DNA of 43,830 nt, from contig DGRZ01000003.1 in the NCBI GenBank assembly GCA_002391195.1, positions 5,010 through 48,839 of the forward strand, read 5' to 3'. Position 1 is the stretch's first letter; each line of letters starts with the position of its first letter. Of this stretch, positions 1-7,487 are shown piece after piece. The DNA is from Fibrobacter sp. UBA4375. Its GTDB lineage: Bacteria; Fibrobacterota; Fibrobacteria; Fibrobacterales; Fibrobacteraceae. The position numbers were made by a program, and so were the translations under genes. Under the pieces are notes generated by a model. The model was given only the letters and a program-made list of their open reading frames with translations. It searched no databases and was not told the DNA's origin.

Positions 1-357
1 CCGGAGTTCCTGAACCGTATCGACGAGCAGATCGTGTTCCGCCCGCTGTCCAAGGCAGACCTGGTGTCCGTGGTGGATATCCAGCTTTCCTTCTTGCAGA
101 AGAACCTCTCCGAAAGGGGAATCCTTCTGGAGGTGACCCAGGAGGCCAAGGAATTCATCGTGAACCACAACTACGATTCCGCCCTGGGGGCCCGCCCCAT
201 CCGCCGCACCATCCAGAACCTGGTAGAAGACGAAATCGCCGAAGGCCTCCTTCTCGAGACCATGACGGACTTTTCCACCATCACCATCGGCGTCAAGGAC
301 GGCAAGCTGTCCTTCGCCTGCGAAAAGATTCCCGAAGACGGCACGAATTCCGGCTAG
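1..357 (+). CDS. Clp ATPase (ClpC/ClpB-type), C-terminal fragment
   Basis: Only the last 118 codons are in the window; the gene begins upstream. The frame is open from base 1 and begins PEFLNRIDEQIVF, the conserved end of the second AAA+ module of Hsp100/Clp unfoldases (sensor-2 region). GARPIRRTIQ follows near residue 64, typical of the C-terminal small domain. Family members form hexamers that unfold proteins, either feeding ClpP (ClpC) or working with DnaK in disaggregation (ClpB). The ending VEDEIAEGLLLE is closer to ClpC-type proteins, but the diagnostic middle domain is outside the window, so the subfamily is open. A hairpin terminator follows 33 bases after the stop. Confidence 0.9.
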   Translation, partial: PEFLNRIDEQIVFRPLSKADLVSVVDIQLSFLQKNLSERGILLEVTQEAKEFIVNHNYDSALGARPIRRTIQNLVEDEIAEGLLLETMTDFSTITIGVKDGKLSFACEKIPEDGTNSG

Positions 358-360
358 AAT

Positions 361-377
361 TTGGCACGGGTCTTGCA
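361..377 (+). promoter_or_regulatory. Consensus sigma-54 (-24/-12) promoter
   Basis: TGGCACG at 362-368 and TTGCA at 373-377 match the RpoN consensus TGGCACG-N4-TTGCA at the correct spacing (GG to GC of 10 bases). It begins only 4 bases after the Clp stop codon. Predicted transcription start is about 388, giving a leader of about 130 nt before adk. The terminator hairpin at 391-407 would be the first thing transcribed. The match is direct sequence evidence; activity is inferred. Confidence 0.7.
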
Positions 378-390
378 TTTAACAGAAAAT

Positions 391-420
391 CCGTGGACTT
401 TCCACGGAATTTTCTTTTTT
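391..420 (+). terminator. Rho-independent terminator after the Clp gene
   Basis: A perfect 7-bp stem (CCGTGGA, 391-397, with TCCACGG, 401-407), a 3-base loop and a T-rich tract to 420. It sits 33 bases beyond the Clp stop and immediately downstream of the predicted sigma-54 start site. Confidence 0.75.
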
Positions 421-521
421 GCCCTTTAGCAAGCGGAAAGTAATAAAATCAACATTTTGCAGGCAACGCCATTTTCTATCTTTTGGGCCGAAATTTAACA
501 ATCAACCCAAGAGGTTCAACA

Positions 522-1169
522 ATGGCTAAAATTCCTGCAGTTCTCATCTTTGGCGCACCCGGTTCCGGCAAGGGCACCGTCGGCGCAAAGCTCGCTGCTA
601 CCACCGCCCTCAAGCACATCTCCACGGGCGACATCTTCCGCGGCATCGCTCCTTCTAGCGAATCCGGCAAGCTTCTCGCTTCTTACTCCAGCAAGGGCCT
701 CCTGGTTCCCGACGAAGCCACTGTGGAAATCTTCGGCCGCTTCATCGAAGGCCTGGTGAACACCAACAAGGTGAACCCCGACAAGGACACCCTCCTCCTC
801 GACGGCATTCCCCGCACTGTCGCCCAGGTCAAGCTCATCGAATCCGTGGTTGACGTGAAGCACATCTTTGTGCTGGACATCAAGGACGAAAAGACCATCG
901 TGGCCCGCCTCCTGAACCGCGCAAAAATCGAAGGTCGCAAGGACGACGCCGACGAAGCCGTTATCAAGAACCGCCTCAAGGTCTACAAGGAATCCACCGC
1001 CAAGGTGCTGGGCAAGTACAGCAAGTCCATCATCAGCCGCATCAACGGCGACAACACTCCGGACGAAGTGTTCTGCGACACCCTCGCTGCCTACGTGAAG
1101 TTCTGCAAGAGCGCTTGCAAGGCCTGCAAGAAGGCTACAAAGACCGCAAAGAAGGCCAAGAAGAAGTAA
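522..1169 (+). CDS. adk: Adenylate kinase with lysine-rich tail
   Basis: Catalyses reversible phosphoryl transfer between ATP and AMP in the cytoplasm. The P-loop GAPGSGKGT is at residues 11-19, followed by STGDIFRG (AMP binding), LLLDGIPRT and a short LID with GRKDDADE. Length is 215 residues, within the family range. The ATG at 522 is preferred over an in-frame upstream start at 483 because the family N-terminus (MAKIPAVLIFGAPG) begins here and a weak purine-rich site (AGAGG) precedes it. The LID lacks the four-cysteine zinc site. Odd feature: the last 20 or so residues are almost only Lys, Ala, Cys and Thr and lie beyond the kinase fold. The gene stands alone behind the sigma-54 promoter at 361-377. 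Confidence 0.9.
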   Translation: MAKIPAVLIFGAPGSGKGTVGAKLAATTALKHISTGDIFRGIAPSSESGKLLASYSSKGLLVPDEATVEIFGRFIEGLVNTNKVNPDKDTLLLDGIPRTVAQVKLIESVVDVKHIFVLDIKDEKTIVARLLNRAKIEGRKDDADEAVIKNRLKVYKESTAKVLGKYSKSIISRINGDNTPDEVFCDTLAAYVKFCKSACKACKKATKTAKKAKKK

Positions 1170-1206
1170 TCCAAGGGTGGGGGAGGAATCCCCCTCGCTC
1201 CTGCGA

Positions 1207-1236
1207 CTTGTCATCCCCGCGAAGGCGGGGATCTCC
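1207..1236 (+). repeat. Palindromic repeat, exact inverted copy at 23514-23543
   Basis: Thirty bases containing the stem CCCCGC/GCGGGG are identical to the reverse complement of 23514-23543. The surrounding 1170-1300 stretch holds further GC-rich hairpins (GGGGGA/TCCCCC at 1178-1194; GCGGGGG/CCCCCGC at 1260-1276) and no credible gene. It is a REP-like interspersed element and may help end adk transcription. Confidence 0.75.
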
Positions 1237-1334
1237 TAGCCGCATCCGCTACCCCCTCTGCGGGGGACACCCCCGCAACGCCCCCGTTTCACGGTTGTGA
1301 GAAGAATGATGGATGTGGAATGTGTAGTGAATTC

Positions 1335-1427
1335 GTCATGTTCGCGACCTGTGGTGAGCCATGTCGAACCAAAGCGAACATCCGCTTACTGTAATCTAGC
1401 GGATCCTCGACTTCTCGAGGATGACAA
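1335..1427 (+). repeat. Composite REP-like element, copy A
   Basis: Two palindromes in series. TGTTCGC (1339-1345) pairs with GCGAACA (1374-1380) around a 28-nt loop. ATCCTCGA (1403-1410) pairs with TCGAGGAT (1415-1422) around a 4-nt loop. The same order, with similar linkers, occurs at 15912-16010. It is preceded by a GTGGAATGTGTAGTG stretch, also shared with that copy. Confidence 0.8.
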
Positions 1428-1436
1428 GTCCTAAAA

Positions 1437-1486
1437 CTCGCAAACACGAACCCCGAACCTCGAACCCCGAACCTAGATTTTTAAAC
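1437..1486 (+). repeat. Degenerate CGAACCCCGAACCT simple repeat
   Basis: Short iterations of CGAACC and CGAACCCC directly before the carboxylase leader. Similar runs occur near 29117-29155 and 32506-32533. With 1170-1427 this fills the 331-base gap between adk and the carboxylase gene; I see no gene in it. Confidence 0.55.
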
Positions 1487-1500
1487 AAAAGGAACAAAAC

Positions 1501-3045
1501 ATGTGGGACCAAAAGTATATCAAGGAACTGGAAAACCGTAACGCTGTCCGCGACGCTGCCGGCGGCGAAGCCCGTGTGGCCCGTCAGCACGAACAGGGCA
1601 AGATGACCGCCCGCGAGCGCGTCGAATACCTGTTCGACAAGGGCACCTTTGTAGAGATCGGTGCTTTCCAGCAGTCCGAAGCCGCCTACCTGCCCGAAAA
1701 GAAACGCCTTCCGGGAGACGGCGTGGTGACCGGCTACGGCAAGATCAATGGCCGTCTGGTCTATGCCAGTTCCCAGGATTTCACCGTGAACGGCGGAACC
1801 CTCGGTGCAGTTCATGCCCAGAAGATTTGCCACGCCATGGATCTGGCGGTCAAGTCCCGCGCTCCTTTTATTTGCATCAATGACGGCGGTGGAGCCCGTA
1901 TTGAAGAAGGCGTCCACGCTCTCGACGGCTATGCCGAAATCTTCAAGCGCAATACACACGCCTCTGGCCTTATTCCCCAGATTTCTGTGGTGCTCGGCCC
2001 CTGCGCAGGCGGTGCCTGCTATTCTCCGGCCATTACCGACTTCATCTTCATGGTGGAAAACACCGCCCAGATGTTCATCACGGGCCCCGGTGTGGTAAAG
2101 GCCGTTACCGGCGAGCAGATTTCCGCCATGGACCTTGGCGGTGCCCAGGTCCACAAGGCTACCTCCGGCGTAGTGCATTTCGCCTACAGCGACGACAAGT
2201 CCTGCCTGGACGGAGTCCGCAAGCTCCTGGGATATTTGCCCCAGAGTGCTTTCGAAAGAAGCCCGGTCACCAAGTTCAACTACAAGGACCGTTCCTCTCA
2301 GATTCAGGACATGGTTCCCGAAAATTCCAAGAGGGTCTTCGATGTCCGCGGGCCCATTTCGGTCCTGGTGGACGAAGACAGTTTCTTCGAAGTCCAGCCC
2401 GATTTCGCGAAGAACGTGGTGGTTGGCTTTGCCCGCATCGAAGGCAAGGCCGTGGGTGTTGTGGCCAGCCAGCCCCAGTATCTGGCAGGCACTTTGGATA
2501 TCGACGCCAGCGACAAGGCCGCTCGCTTTATCCGCTTCTGCGACTGCTTCAACATTCCGCTCCTCACCATGGCCGACGTTCCGGGGTACATGCCCGGCAA
2601 AAAGCAGGAATACAACGGCATCATCCGTCACGGTGCCAAGTTGCTCTACGCCTATGCCGAAGCTACCGTCCCGAAGATTACGCTTATTATGCGTAAGGCC
2701 TTCGGCGGCGCCTACATCGCCATGGACTCCAAGCATCTGGGCTCCGACTACGTGCTGGCCTGGCCTATCGCCCAGATTGCGGTGATGGGAGCCGAAGGTG
2801 CGGTAGATATTATCCACAAGAAGGAAATCGCCGCCGCCGCCGACCCCAAGCAGGCCCGTGCGGATTTTATCGCCCAGTACGAAAACGAGCACCTGAACCC
2901 CTATATTGCGGCAAGCACGGGCTCTATCGACGAGGTGGTGTCCCCGACGGAAACCCGCGCCCGCATTATCGCGGCCTTCAACAGCCTCGAAGCCAACAAT
3001 CCCATTCCCACGGAATGCAAGAAACACGGCAACGTCCCGCTGTAA
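1501..3045 (+). CDS. Acyl-CoA carboxylase beta subunit (propionyl/methylmalonyl type)
   Basis: The carboxyltransferase subunit of a biotin-dependent enzyme acting on propionyl-CoA or methylmalonyl-CoA (PccB/MmdA family). At 514 residues it has the family length. Visible signatures are GEARVARQHEQGKMTARER near the N-terminus, NDGGGARIEEGV, GPCAGGACYSPA (oxyanion region), ITGPGVVKAVTGE, DVPGYMPG and KAFGGAYIAM. The start follows a good site (AAAGGAAC, 8 bases before ATG). No biotin-carrier or biotin-carboxylase subunit is adjacent, so whether it works as a carboxylase or as the sodium-pumping methylmalonyl-CoA decarboxylase alpha subunit cannot be told here. Either would fit succinate/propionate metabolism. 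A strong terminator follows, so it is probably monocistronic. Confidence 0.92.
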   Translation: MWDQKYIKELENRNAVRDAAGGEARVARQHEQGKMTARERVEYLFDKGTFVEIGAFQQSEAAYLPEKKRLPGDGVVTGYGKINGRLVYASSQDFTVNGGTLGAVHAQKICHAMDLAVKSRAPFICINDGGGARIEEGVHALDGYAEIFKRNTHASGLIPQISVVLGPCAGGACYSPAITDFIFMVENTAQMFITGPGVVKAVTGEQISAMDLGGAQVHKATSGVVHFAYSDDKSCLDGVRKLLGYLPQSAFERSPVTKFNYKDRSSQIQDMVPENSKRVFDVRGPISVLVDEDSFFEVQPDFAKNVVVGFARIEGKAVGVVASQPQYLAGTLDIDASDKAARFIRFCDCFNIPLLTMADVPGYMPGKKQEYNGIIRHGAKLLYAYAEATVPKITLIMRKAFGGAYIAMDSKHLGSDYVLAWPIAQIAVMGAEGAVDIIHKKEIAAAADPKQARADFIAQYENEHLNPYIAASTGSIDEVVSPTETRARIIAAFNSLEANNPIPTECKKHGNVPL

Positions 3046-3078
3046 CTAAAGCTCGGCTCATTCTTGACTTAATTCTTT

Positions 3079-3104
3079 ACTCCGCTTTCGGGCGGAGTTT
3101 TTTT
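3079..3104 (+). terminator. Rho-independent terminator
   Basis: ACTCCGC (3079-3085) pairs perfectly with GCGGAGT (3092-3098) around a 6-base loop, followed by seven T. It lies 34 bases after the carboxylase stop. Confidence 0.93.
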
Positions 3105-3147
3105 ATTCCGTCATGTCGTCTCAAAGTTGTTTATTAATAACAAAAAA

Positions 3148-3166
3148 CTATTATTTCAATAAAAAC
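3148..3166 (+). promoter_or_regulatory. 19-base element shared with 4510-4528
   Basis: CTATTATTTCAATAAAAAC occurs here and exactly at 4510-4528, each in an AT-rich region about 155-170 bases upstream of the start of an exported protein. The core TTATT-TC-AATAA is palindromic, as a regulator site would be. Function is inferred. Confidence 0.45.
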
Positions 3167-3303
3167 AATATATTAGACAATATTGATTTGCCTTAATAAA
3201 TTTGATGTATCCTTTAAAAAGAGTTGCATGTGGTGCGACATGAGTCTTTGGGTATTGTAGAGGATGGTATAGGTTTCTATATTTTGCATGTAAGATGGTA
3301 ATT

Positions 3304-4347
3304 ATGATCAAATTGAAAAGTGTATTCTTCTCCCTGTTGCTCGCCCTCAGTGCCTGTGCACAGGTCTGGGCGGTTGAAAGCTACAGGAAGGTGACGACTT
3401 CGGACGACCTGGTGGACGGAGCAAACTACATTCTGGTTACAAAATTGCAATCCGCTGCCTATGCTCCGGGAACCCTGGGAAATTCAGTCTTTGCACGTGT
3501 AGAGATTACGTTTGAAAGTGACATCGCCATCATTGATCAAAATTCGGGAGTGACCGTATTTACGCTCCAGAAAACGAATGACGGTTATGCCTTTATGAAT
3601 AACGGACAATACTTGTATTCTCCTGAAATCAAGAAAGTAGGGTTCCGGGAGGAGGAAACATCTTGGCAGGTAACTGCACAATCCGGAGGGTTCGCTATTT
3701 CGCCATCTGCAGGTTATCTGCAGTATAATGCTTCAAGTCCCCGCTTTACGGTATATACATCGGGCCAGACTCCTGCCTATTTATATGTTAAATCCGACGA
3801 GTATTCTTCGATTATGCCTCCGGTTATTTCTGGAACGACGCCGTTCAAGCACAGTACCACCGTGAGCATTTCTGCAAAAGCGGGTGAAACCATCTACTAC
3901 ACGCTCGATGGAACGGAACCGACAACATCGAGTGCGGTTTACACTGCTCCTTTCGAGTTGGTCGAATCTACCCAGGTCAAGGCGATTGCACAAAATGGGG
4001 AGCAGACCATTACGGCCCAGGCGTTGAACGGCTATAGTGTTGGCCAGTTTGCCAAGGCCGGAGACCAGGCCTATATTTACCCCATGCGGGCCTACCTGGT
4101 GCACAATGGTGCTGGCGGCTCCCAGAAGAACGCAGGCGGGCTTGGCGGCATCGGGGAATTGCCCGAAACCATAGATCTGAAGATTATGGACGAAAACGGC
4201 GTTGTCACCGAGACGGCCTCCCTCAATACCCGTACCGGCGAAATCAAGCGAGACCTTTGGTTTGACCTGCAGGGCCGCAAGCTGAACGGCAAGCCTGCCG
4301 AAAAGGGCAAGTACCTGCACAACGGCAGGGTAGAAGTGGTTAAGTAG
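3304..4347 (+). CDS. Exported protein with chitobiase-C-like domain
   Basis: I do not recognise a specific family for the whole protein (347 residues). It begins with a signal peptide (IKLKSVFFSLLLALSACAQVWA). Residues 20-160 are a beta-rich region opening DLVDGANYILV. Around 170-240 the pattern PVISGTTPF-TVSISAKAGETIYYTLDGTEPT matches the chitobiase/beta-hexosaminidase C-terminal type of Ig-like domain. The end, FDLQGRKLNGKPAEKGKYLHNGRVEVVK, resembles C-terminal segments common on exported proteins of Bacteroidetes and relatives, some of them secretion signals. ATG 3304 is chosen because AAGATGG precedes it; ATG 3295 in frame adds only three residues. It is probably secreted or surface-attached; no catalytic motif is visible. 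Confidence 0.75.
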   Translation: MIKLKSVFFSLLLALSACAQVWAVESYRKVTTSDDLVDGANYILVTKLQSAAYAPGTLGNSVFARVEITFESDIAIIDQNSGVTVFTLQKTNDGYAFMNNGQYLYSPEIKKVGFREEETSWQVTAQSGGFAISPSAGYLQYNASSPRFTVYTSGQTPAYLYVKSDEYSSIMPPVISGTTPFKHSTTVSISAKAGETIYYTLDGTEPTTSSAVYTAPFELVESTQVKAIAQNGEQTITAQALNGYSVGQFAKAGDQAYIYPMRAYLVHNGAGGSQKNAGGLGGIGELPETIDLKIMDENGVVTETASLNTRTGEIKRDLWFDLQGRKLNGKPAEKGKYLHNGRVEVVK

Positions 4348-4350
4348 GCT

Positions 4351-4423
4351 TGTCATTCTGGAGGCCATCCGGGCCGATAGAATCCATGGACCCTATCGCC
4401 CTTGACGGGGCTCCAGGGTGACA
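4351..4423 (+). repeat. Long nested palindrome, REP-like (TGTCATTCTGGAG family)
   Basis: Outer arms TGTCATTCTGGAG (4351-4363) and CTCCAGGGTGACA (4411-4423) pair over 13 positions with two G-U pairs. Inner arms GGGCCGATAG (4371-4380) and CTATCGCCC (4393-4401) pair with one bulge. Half-copies of the family occur at 15965-15998 (inverted), 18569-18604 and inside a gene at 19061-19143. It starts 4 bases after the preceding stop codon. Confidence 0.75.
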
Positions 4424-4448
4424 TATTAGTGTTTCACCCACTTTTGTC

Positions 4449-4478
4449 ATGCCCGACTTGTTCGGGCATCTCCTTTTT
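4449..4478 (+). terminator. Rho-independent terminator
   Basis: ATGCCCGA (4449-4456) pairs with TCGGGCAT (4462-4469) around CTTGT, then CTCC and five T. Likely terminator for the gene ending at 4347. Confidence 0.75.
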
Positions 4479-4509
4479 ATACTTTCTTCTGCACAATTAT
4501 AACTTTAAT

Positions 4510-4528
4510 CTATTATTTCAATAAAAAC
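4510..4528 (+). promoter_or_regulatory. 19-base element shared with 3148-3166
   Basis: Second exact copy of CTATTATTTCAATAAAAAC, 172 bases upstream of the lipoprotein start at 4682. The two copies are the only ones I found by eye in the window. Confidence 0.45.
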
Positions 4529-4531
4529 TGG

Positions 4532-4594
4532 AATGGACGACTAGATTCGTCCATTTTCTGGAACCATTGGTTGCGAACGGAACAAAAAGTTCCG
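4532..4594 (+). other. Two leader hairpins upstream of the lipoprotein gene
   Basis: AATGGACGA (4532-4540) pairs perfectly with TCGTCCATT (4547-4555). CGGAAC (4578-4583) pairs with GTTCCG (4589-4594). With the hairpin at 4639-4680 they make a heavily folded leader. The 4348-4681 gap otherwise holds only the repeat, the terminator and the 19-base element. Confidence 0.5.
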
Positions 4595-4638
4595 AATAAA
4601 AAATTCAGTTTTTTGAAAAAGGCAAAAAAAAGCCCCAA

Positions 4639-4680
4639 TTAAGCTCCTTTTCTAAATAATTTTGAAGAAAAGGAGCTTAA
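4639..4680 (+). promoter_or_regulatory. Hairpin sequestering the ribosome-binding site
   Basis: TTAAGCTCCTTTTCT (4639-4653) and AGAAAAGGAGCTTAA (4666-4680) are perfect inverted repeats of 15 bp with a 12-base AT-rich loop. The 3' arm contains the Shine-Dalgarno sequence AAGGAG (4670-4675) and ends one base before the ATG at 4682. The pairing is seen directly; translational control is inferred. Confidence 0.8.
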
Positions 4681-4681
4681 A

Positions 4682-6667
4682 ATGTATATCAAGAAACCCA
4701 TTTATCCACTTTCTGTCGTATCGGTTGCCCTGATGGCGGCCTGTAGCGACAATACCACTACCTCAGCCTCCGAAGACGACGGAATCGCCACAACTGAAGA
4801 GGTGACCACCTATACCTGCAACGACGGGAGTGTTGCCAACAGCGCTGACGAATGTGTAAGCGGGGTTTCCGATTCTACGACCACGACGGTCTATGTCTGC
4901 AGCGATGGCTCCCAGACTGCAAATGCAAGCGATTGTGCTGCCACCGTAGCCGGAAAATCCAGCACTTCGGGCAAATCCGCCACTTCCGGAAACGACAATG
5001 TTTACGACCCGACTTCTAGTCAGGAAGTTATCGAACAGGTGGTGGCCGAGGCGGTCACCTACCAGGAAGCCGAAGGAGACCTGAAACTCACCTTTAGCGA
5101 GTCGGGCCTTACCGTTGAAAATGACGGAAATTCCTGCGTTACCGTGGACAACGAAAAGAAAAGGGCGACCATCAGCTGCGCCGGCAATTATTACCTCTCC
5201 GGCAAGTCCAGCGATTTCCAGGTGGTGGTGGCCGCCAGTACGGACGCCCTGGTTTACCTCTACCTGAACGGGCTGGATTTGACAAGTGCCTCCGAAGCCC
5301 CCTTCTATGTGCAGAGTGCTGAAAAGGTGTTCTTTATGCTGGTGGACGGCTCAGAAAACAAGTTGGCCGACGCTTCTACCCGCACCACCATCTGGAAATA
5401 CACCAAAAACGGTTCTGCCAAGGAAGATACCACTTCGGCTACCATCTACGCCAAGGACGACATCACCTTCAAGGGCAACGGAAAACTGACGGTGACCGGC
5501 AATTACAACAATGGAATCCATACCACCAACGACCTGCGCATCAAGGATGTGCCCACCATGAATGTGACGGCCAAGAACAACGCCATCAAGGGCAAGGGCT
5601 CCGTGGATATCGAGGGCGGTATCTACACCATCAAGGCTACAAATGGTGACGGAATCAAGAGTGACGAAGGGGAGGATGAGGGTTCTGTGACCGACAATAC
5701 CAAGGGAAAGATTGTCATTACGGGAGGCGAGTTCAGCATTACCGCCGGTGACGACGGCATCCAGGCCTACAACTACCTGCTTCTGGCCGATTCCGTCTCT
5801 ACGCCCAAGATTACGGTCAAGTCCAGTGGCAAGGGAATTGTTTCTGACAACTTGATTTACATCAACGCGGGTATTGTGAACGTGACCGCAAGCGACGACG
5901 GCATCCATTCCAACATGAACGTGTATTTCAACGGCGGCGAAACCACCGTTTCCGCCGGGGATGACGGCGTGCATGCGGACTCTACCCTCATGATTAACAA
6001 TGGAATTGTGAACGTGACCAAGGCGGTAGAAGGTTTTGAAGGCTGGTACATTATTGCCAAGGGCGGAAAGACTGCCGTAACCACAAGTGACGACGGCTGG
6101 AACGCTGCTGGCGGTTCTGCAGACGGCAGTACCGCAAGCGGCTCCCAGTGGGGCGGTCCCGGTGGCGGGGGAGCGGCTTCCAAGTCCGTAGGCTATATCG
6201 AAATTTACGGCGGATACCATTACCTCTATGCGGCAGGTGGCGATGTGGACGTGCTGGACGCCAACGGCTCTGTCAAGATGAGCGGTGGCGTGGTGATTCT
6301 GGAACTGGGTTCCGGCGGAATGGGTGGCGGCATGAGTAGCAATAGGCCCGGAAGCCAGGGTGGCAGCACAAGCGGTTCTTGCTCCACCAACATGAGCGGC
6401 GGCATTATCGATACGGATTCCGGAATTTCTGTGACGGGCGGTGTCCTGCTCGGATTCGGGAGCCAGACCGAAAGCATGGTGAACTGCAGCTCCGTCTCCT
6501 TCACGGCGGGCACGGCCTACGGTTCGAACAAGGCGGCTTTCAAGCCCAGCGTCTCGGGCAGCATGATCGTGTTCAGCAACGACGTTGGTTCCAGCGTATC
6601 CTCCGTAGATGTGGGTTCCATGAGTACGGTGGAACTGGCCAACGGCATGACCTACTATTATAAGTGA
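4682..6667 (+). CDS. Cthe_2159-like beta-helix carbohydrate-binding lipoprotein
   Basis: 661 residues. A lipoprotein signal ends LMAAC (Cys21), followed by a Ser/Thr-rich linker with two Cys-containing TYTCNDGS/VYVCSDGS repeats (about 40-85). From about residue 110 onward come repeated right-handed beta-helix turns of the pattern NGIHTTNDLRIKD, GDGIKSDEG, GDDGIQAYNY, SDDGIHSNMNVYFNGG, GDDGVHADSTLMINNG. These match the family typified by Clostridium thermocellum Cthe_2159 (carbohydrate-binding domain DUF4353), a calcium-binding beta-helix that binds polysaccharides. A Gly/Ser-rich insert (GGPGGGGAAS; GGMGGGMSS) interrupts the late turns. In this setting it is probably surface-exposed and involved in plant-polymer adhesion. 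The start is fixed by AAGGAG, which lies inside a hairpin. Confidence 0.85.
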   Translation: MYIKKPIYPLSVVSVALMAACSDNTTTSASEDDGIATTEEVTTYTCNDGSVANSADECVSGVSDSTTTTVYVCSDGSQTANASDCAATVAGKSSTSGKSATSGNDNVYDPTSSQEVIEQVVAEAVTYQEAEGDLKLTFSESGLTVENDGNSCVTVDNEKKRATISCAGNYYLSGKSSDFQVVVAASTDALVYLYLNGLDLTSASEAPFYVQSAEKVFFMLVDGSENKLADASTRTTIWKYTKNGSAKEDTTSATIYAKDDITFKGNGKLTVTGNYNNGIHTTNDLRIKDVPTMNVTAKNNAIKGKGSVDIEGGIYTIKATNGDGIKSDEGEDEGSVTDNTKGKIVITGGEFSITAGDDGIQAYNYLLLADSVSTPKITVKSSGKGIVSDNLIYINAGIVNVTASDDGIHSNMNVYFNGGETTVSAGDDGVHADSTLMINNGIVNVTKAVEGFEGWYIIAKGGKTAVTTSDDGWNAAGGSADGSTASGSQWGGPGGGGAASKSVGYIEIYGGYHYLYAAGGDVDVLDANGSVKMSGGVVILELGSGGMGGGMSSNRPGSQGGSTSGSCSTNMSGGIIDTDSGISVTGGVLLGFGSQTESMVNCSSVSFTAGTAYGSNKAAFKPSVSGSMIVFSNDVGSSVSSVDVGSMSTVELANGMTYYYK

Positions 6668-6711
6668 TGTCTTGAAAAGCAAACCCTATCCCCAAGCTAA
6701 TGACATCACGG

Positions 6712-6742
6712 AAGTCCTGGAGGTTGCCCCTCCGGGACTTTT
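6712..6742 (+). terminator. Rho-independent terminator
   Basis: AAGTCCTGGAGG (6712-6723) pairs with CCTCCGGGACTT (6729-6740) over 12 bp with one G-U pair and a 5-base loop, followed by a short T tract. It separates the beta-helix lipoprotein from the next operon. Confidence 0.75.
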
Positions 6743-6788
6743 CGTGCACATAAGGACTTTTTCGACGAATTTTTTATATATTGGTAGC

Positions 6789-7487
6789 ATGGCTCGTAGG
6801 TCGTTAGCAATAGCCGTTCTCCTTTTTTCGGCGTTCTTTATTTTAGCCTGCAGGGGCGATACCGTTTCCCGCGGGAACGCCGCCTTGCGAATAGGCGACT
6901 ATGACCGTGCCGTTGTCAATTTTTCAAAAGCGCTAGATGAAAATCCCCTGGACAGGGATGCCCGCTACGGACTGGCCCTTTCGTATTACGCCATCGCCGA
7001 AGAAAAAGAGAAACTGGATGGACAGACGCTTCCGCTTTGGGAGCGCACGGTTGCCGAGTTCCGGATTCTCTGGAACGTCGATAGCACGGCTTCGATTCGC
7101 GAGGCCTATTCCAACAGTCTGTTCTACCTTTCGCGGGCAACTCTGTCCGAAAATTCCAGGGCCAACGTGCTCCCATTGCTGGACCGCTCCATTGCGCTTG
7201 ACTCCAGCAATTTCTACAGCTTTAACCTGAAGGCCCTCATCTTTGAAAACCTGGGCCGCACGGACGAAGCCAAGGACATTTACATCTATACCATCACCAG
7301 GGATTCCACCTTTGTATCGGCCTACGTGAACCTTGGGAACCTGTACTGGAACGAAGGAGACGTTCCGGCGGCCTGGGACATCTGGTCCATGGGCCTCCAG
7401 CGGGATTCGACCAGCAGGGCGCTCAGGCACTGGACCGCCGTCGCCGAAGATTCCCTCAAGTCCATGATAGAATCGGGAAAGCTGTAG
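6789..7487 (+). CDS. TPR lipoprotein
   Basis: 232 residues from the ATG at 6789. An in-frame start at 6672 is rejected because the signal peptide begins here: MARRSLAIAVLLFSAFFILAC, lipobox Cys21. The rest is helical tetratricopeptide repeats: NAALRIGDYDRAVVNFSKALDENP (about 27-50), a middle copy near SNFYSFNLKALIFENLGRTDEAKDIY, and a last copy SAYVNLGNLYWNEGDVPAAWDIW. TPRs are protein-binding scaffolds; no enzymatic site is seen. It is the first gene of a three-gene unit: its TAG stop is followed immediately by the ATG of the kinase at 7488, and the kinase overlaps the sigma-54 activator. This suggests it presents or senses an envelope signal for the kinase, which is inference. Confidence 0.8.
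   Translation: MARRSLAIAVLLFSAFFILACRGDTVSRGNAALRIGDYDRAVVNFSKALDENPLDRDARYGLALSYYAIAEEKEKLDGQTLPLWERTVAEFRILWNVDSTASIREAYSNSLFYLSRATLSENSRANVLPLLDRSIALDSSNFYSFNLKALIFENLGRTDEAKDIYIYTITRDSTFVSAYVNLGNLYWNEGDVPAAWDIWSMGLQRDSTSRALRHWTAVAEDSLKSMIESGKL

Noticed and set aside
1396..3027. 543-codon open frame on the minus strand opposite the carboxylase gene
   Set aside because: It is exactly antisense to a strongly recognisable gene and has no family resemblance. Codon bias with G/C in third positions creates long antisense frames.
5351..6682. 443-codon minus-strand frame opposite the beta-helix lipoprotein
   Set aside because: The His/Val/Gly-rich translation mirrors the repeated beta-helix coding sequence; no start signal or family match.
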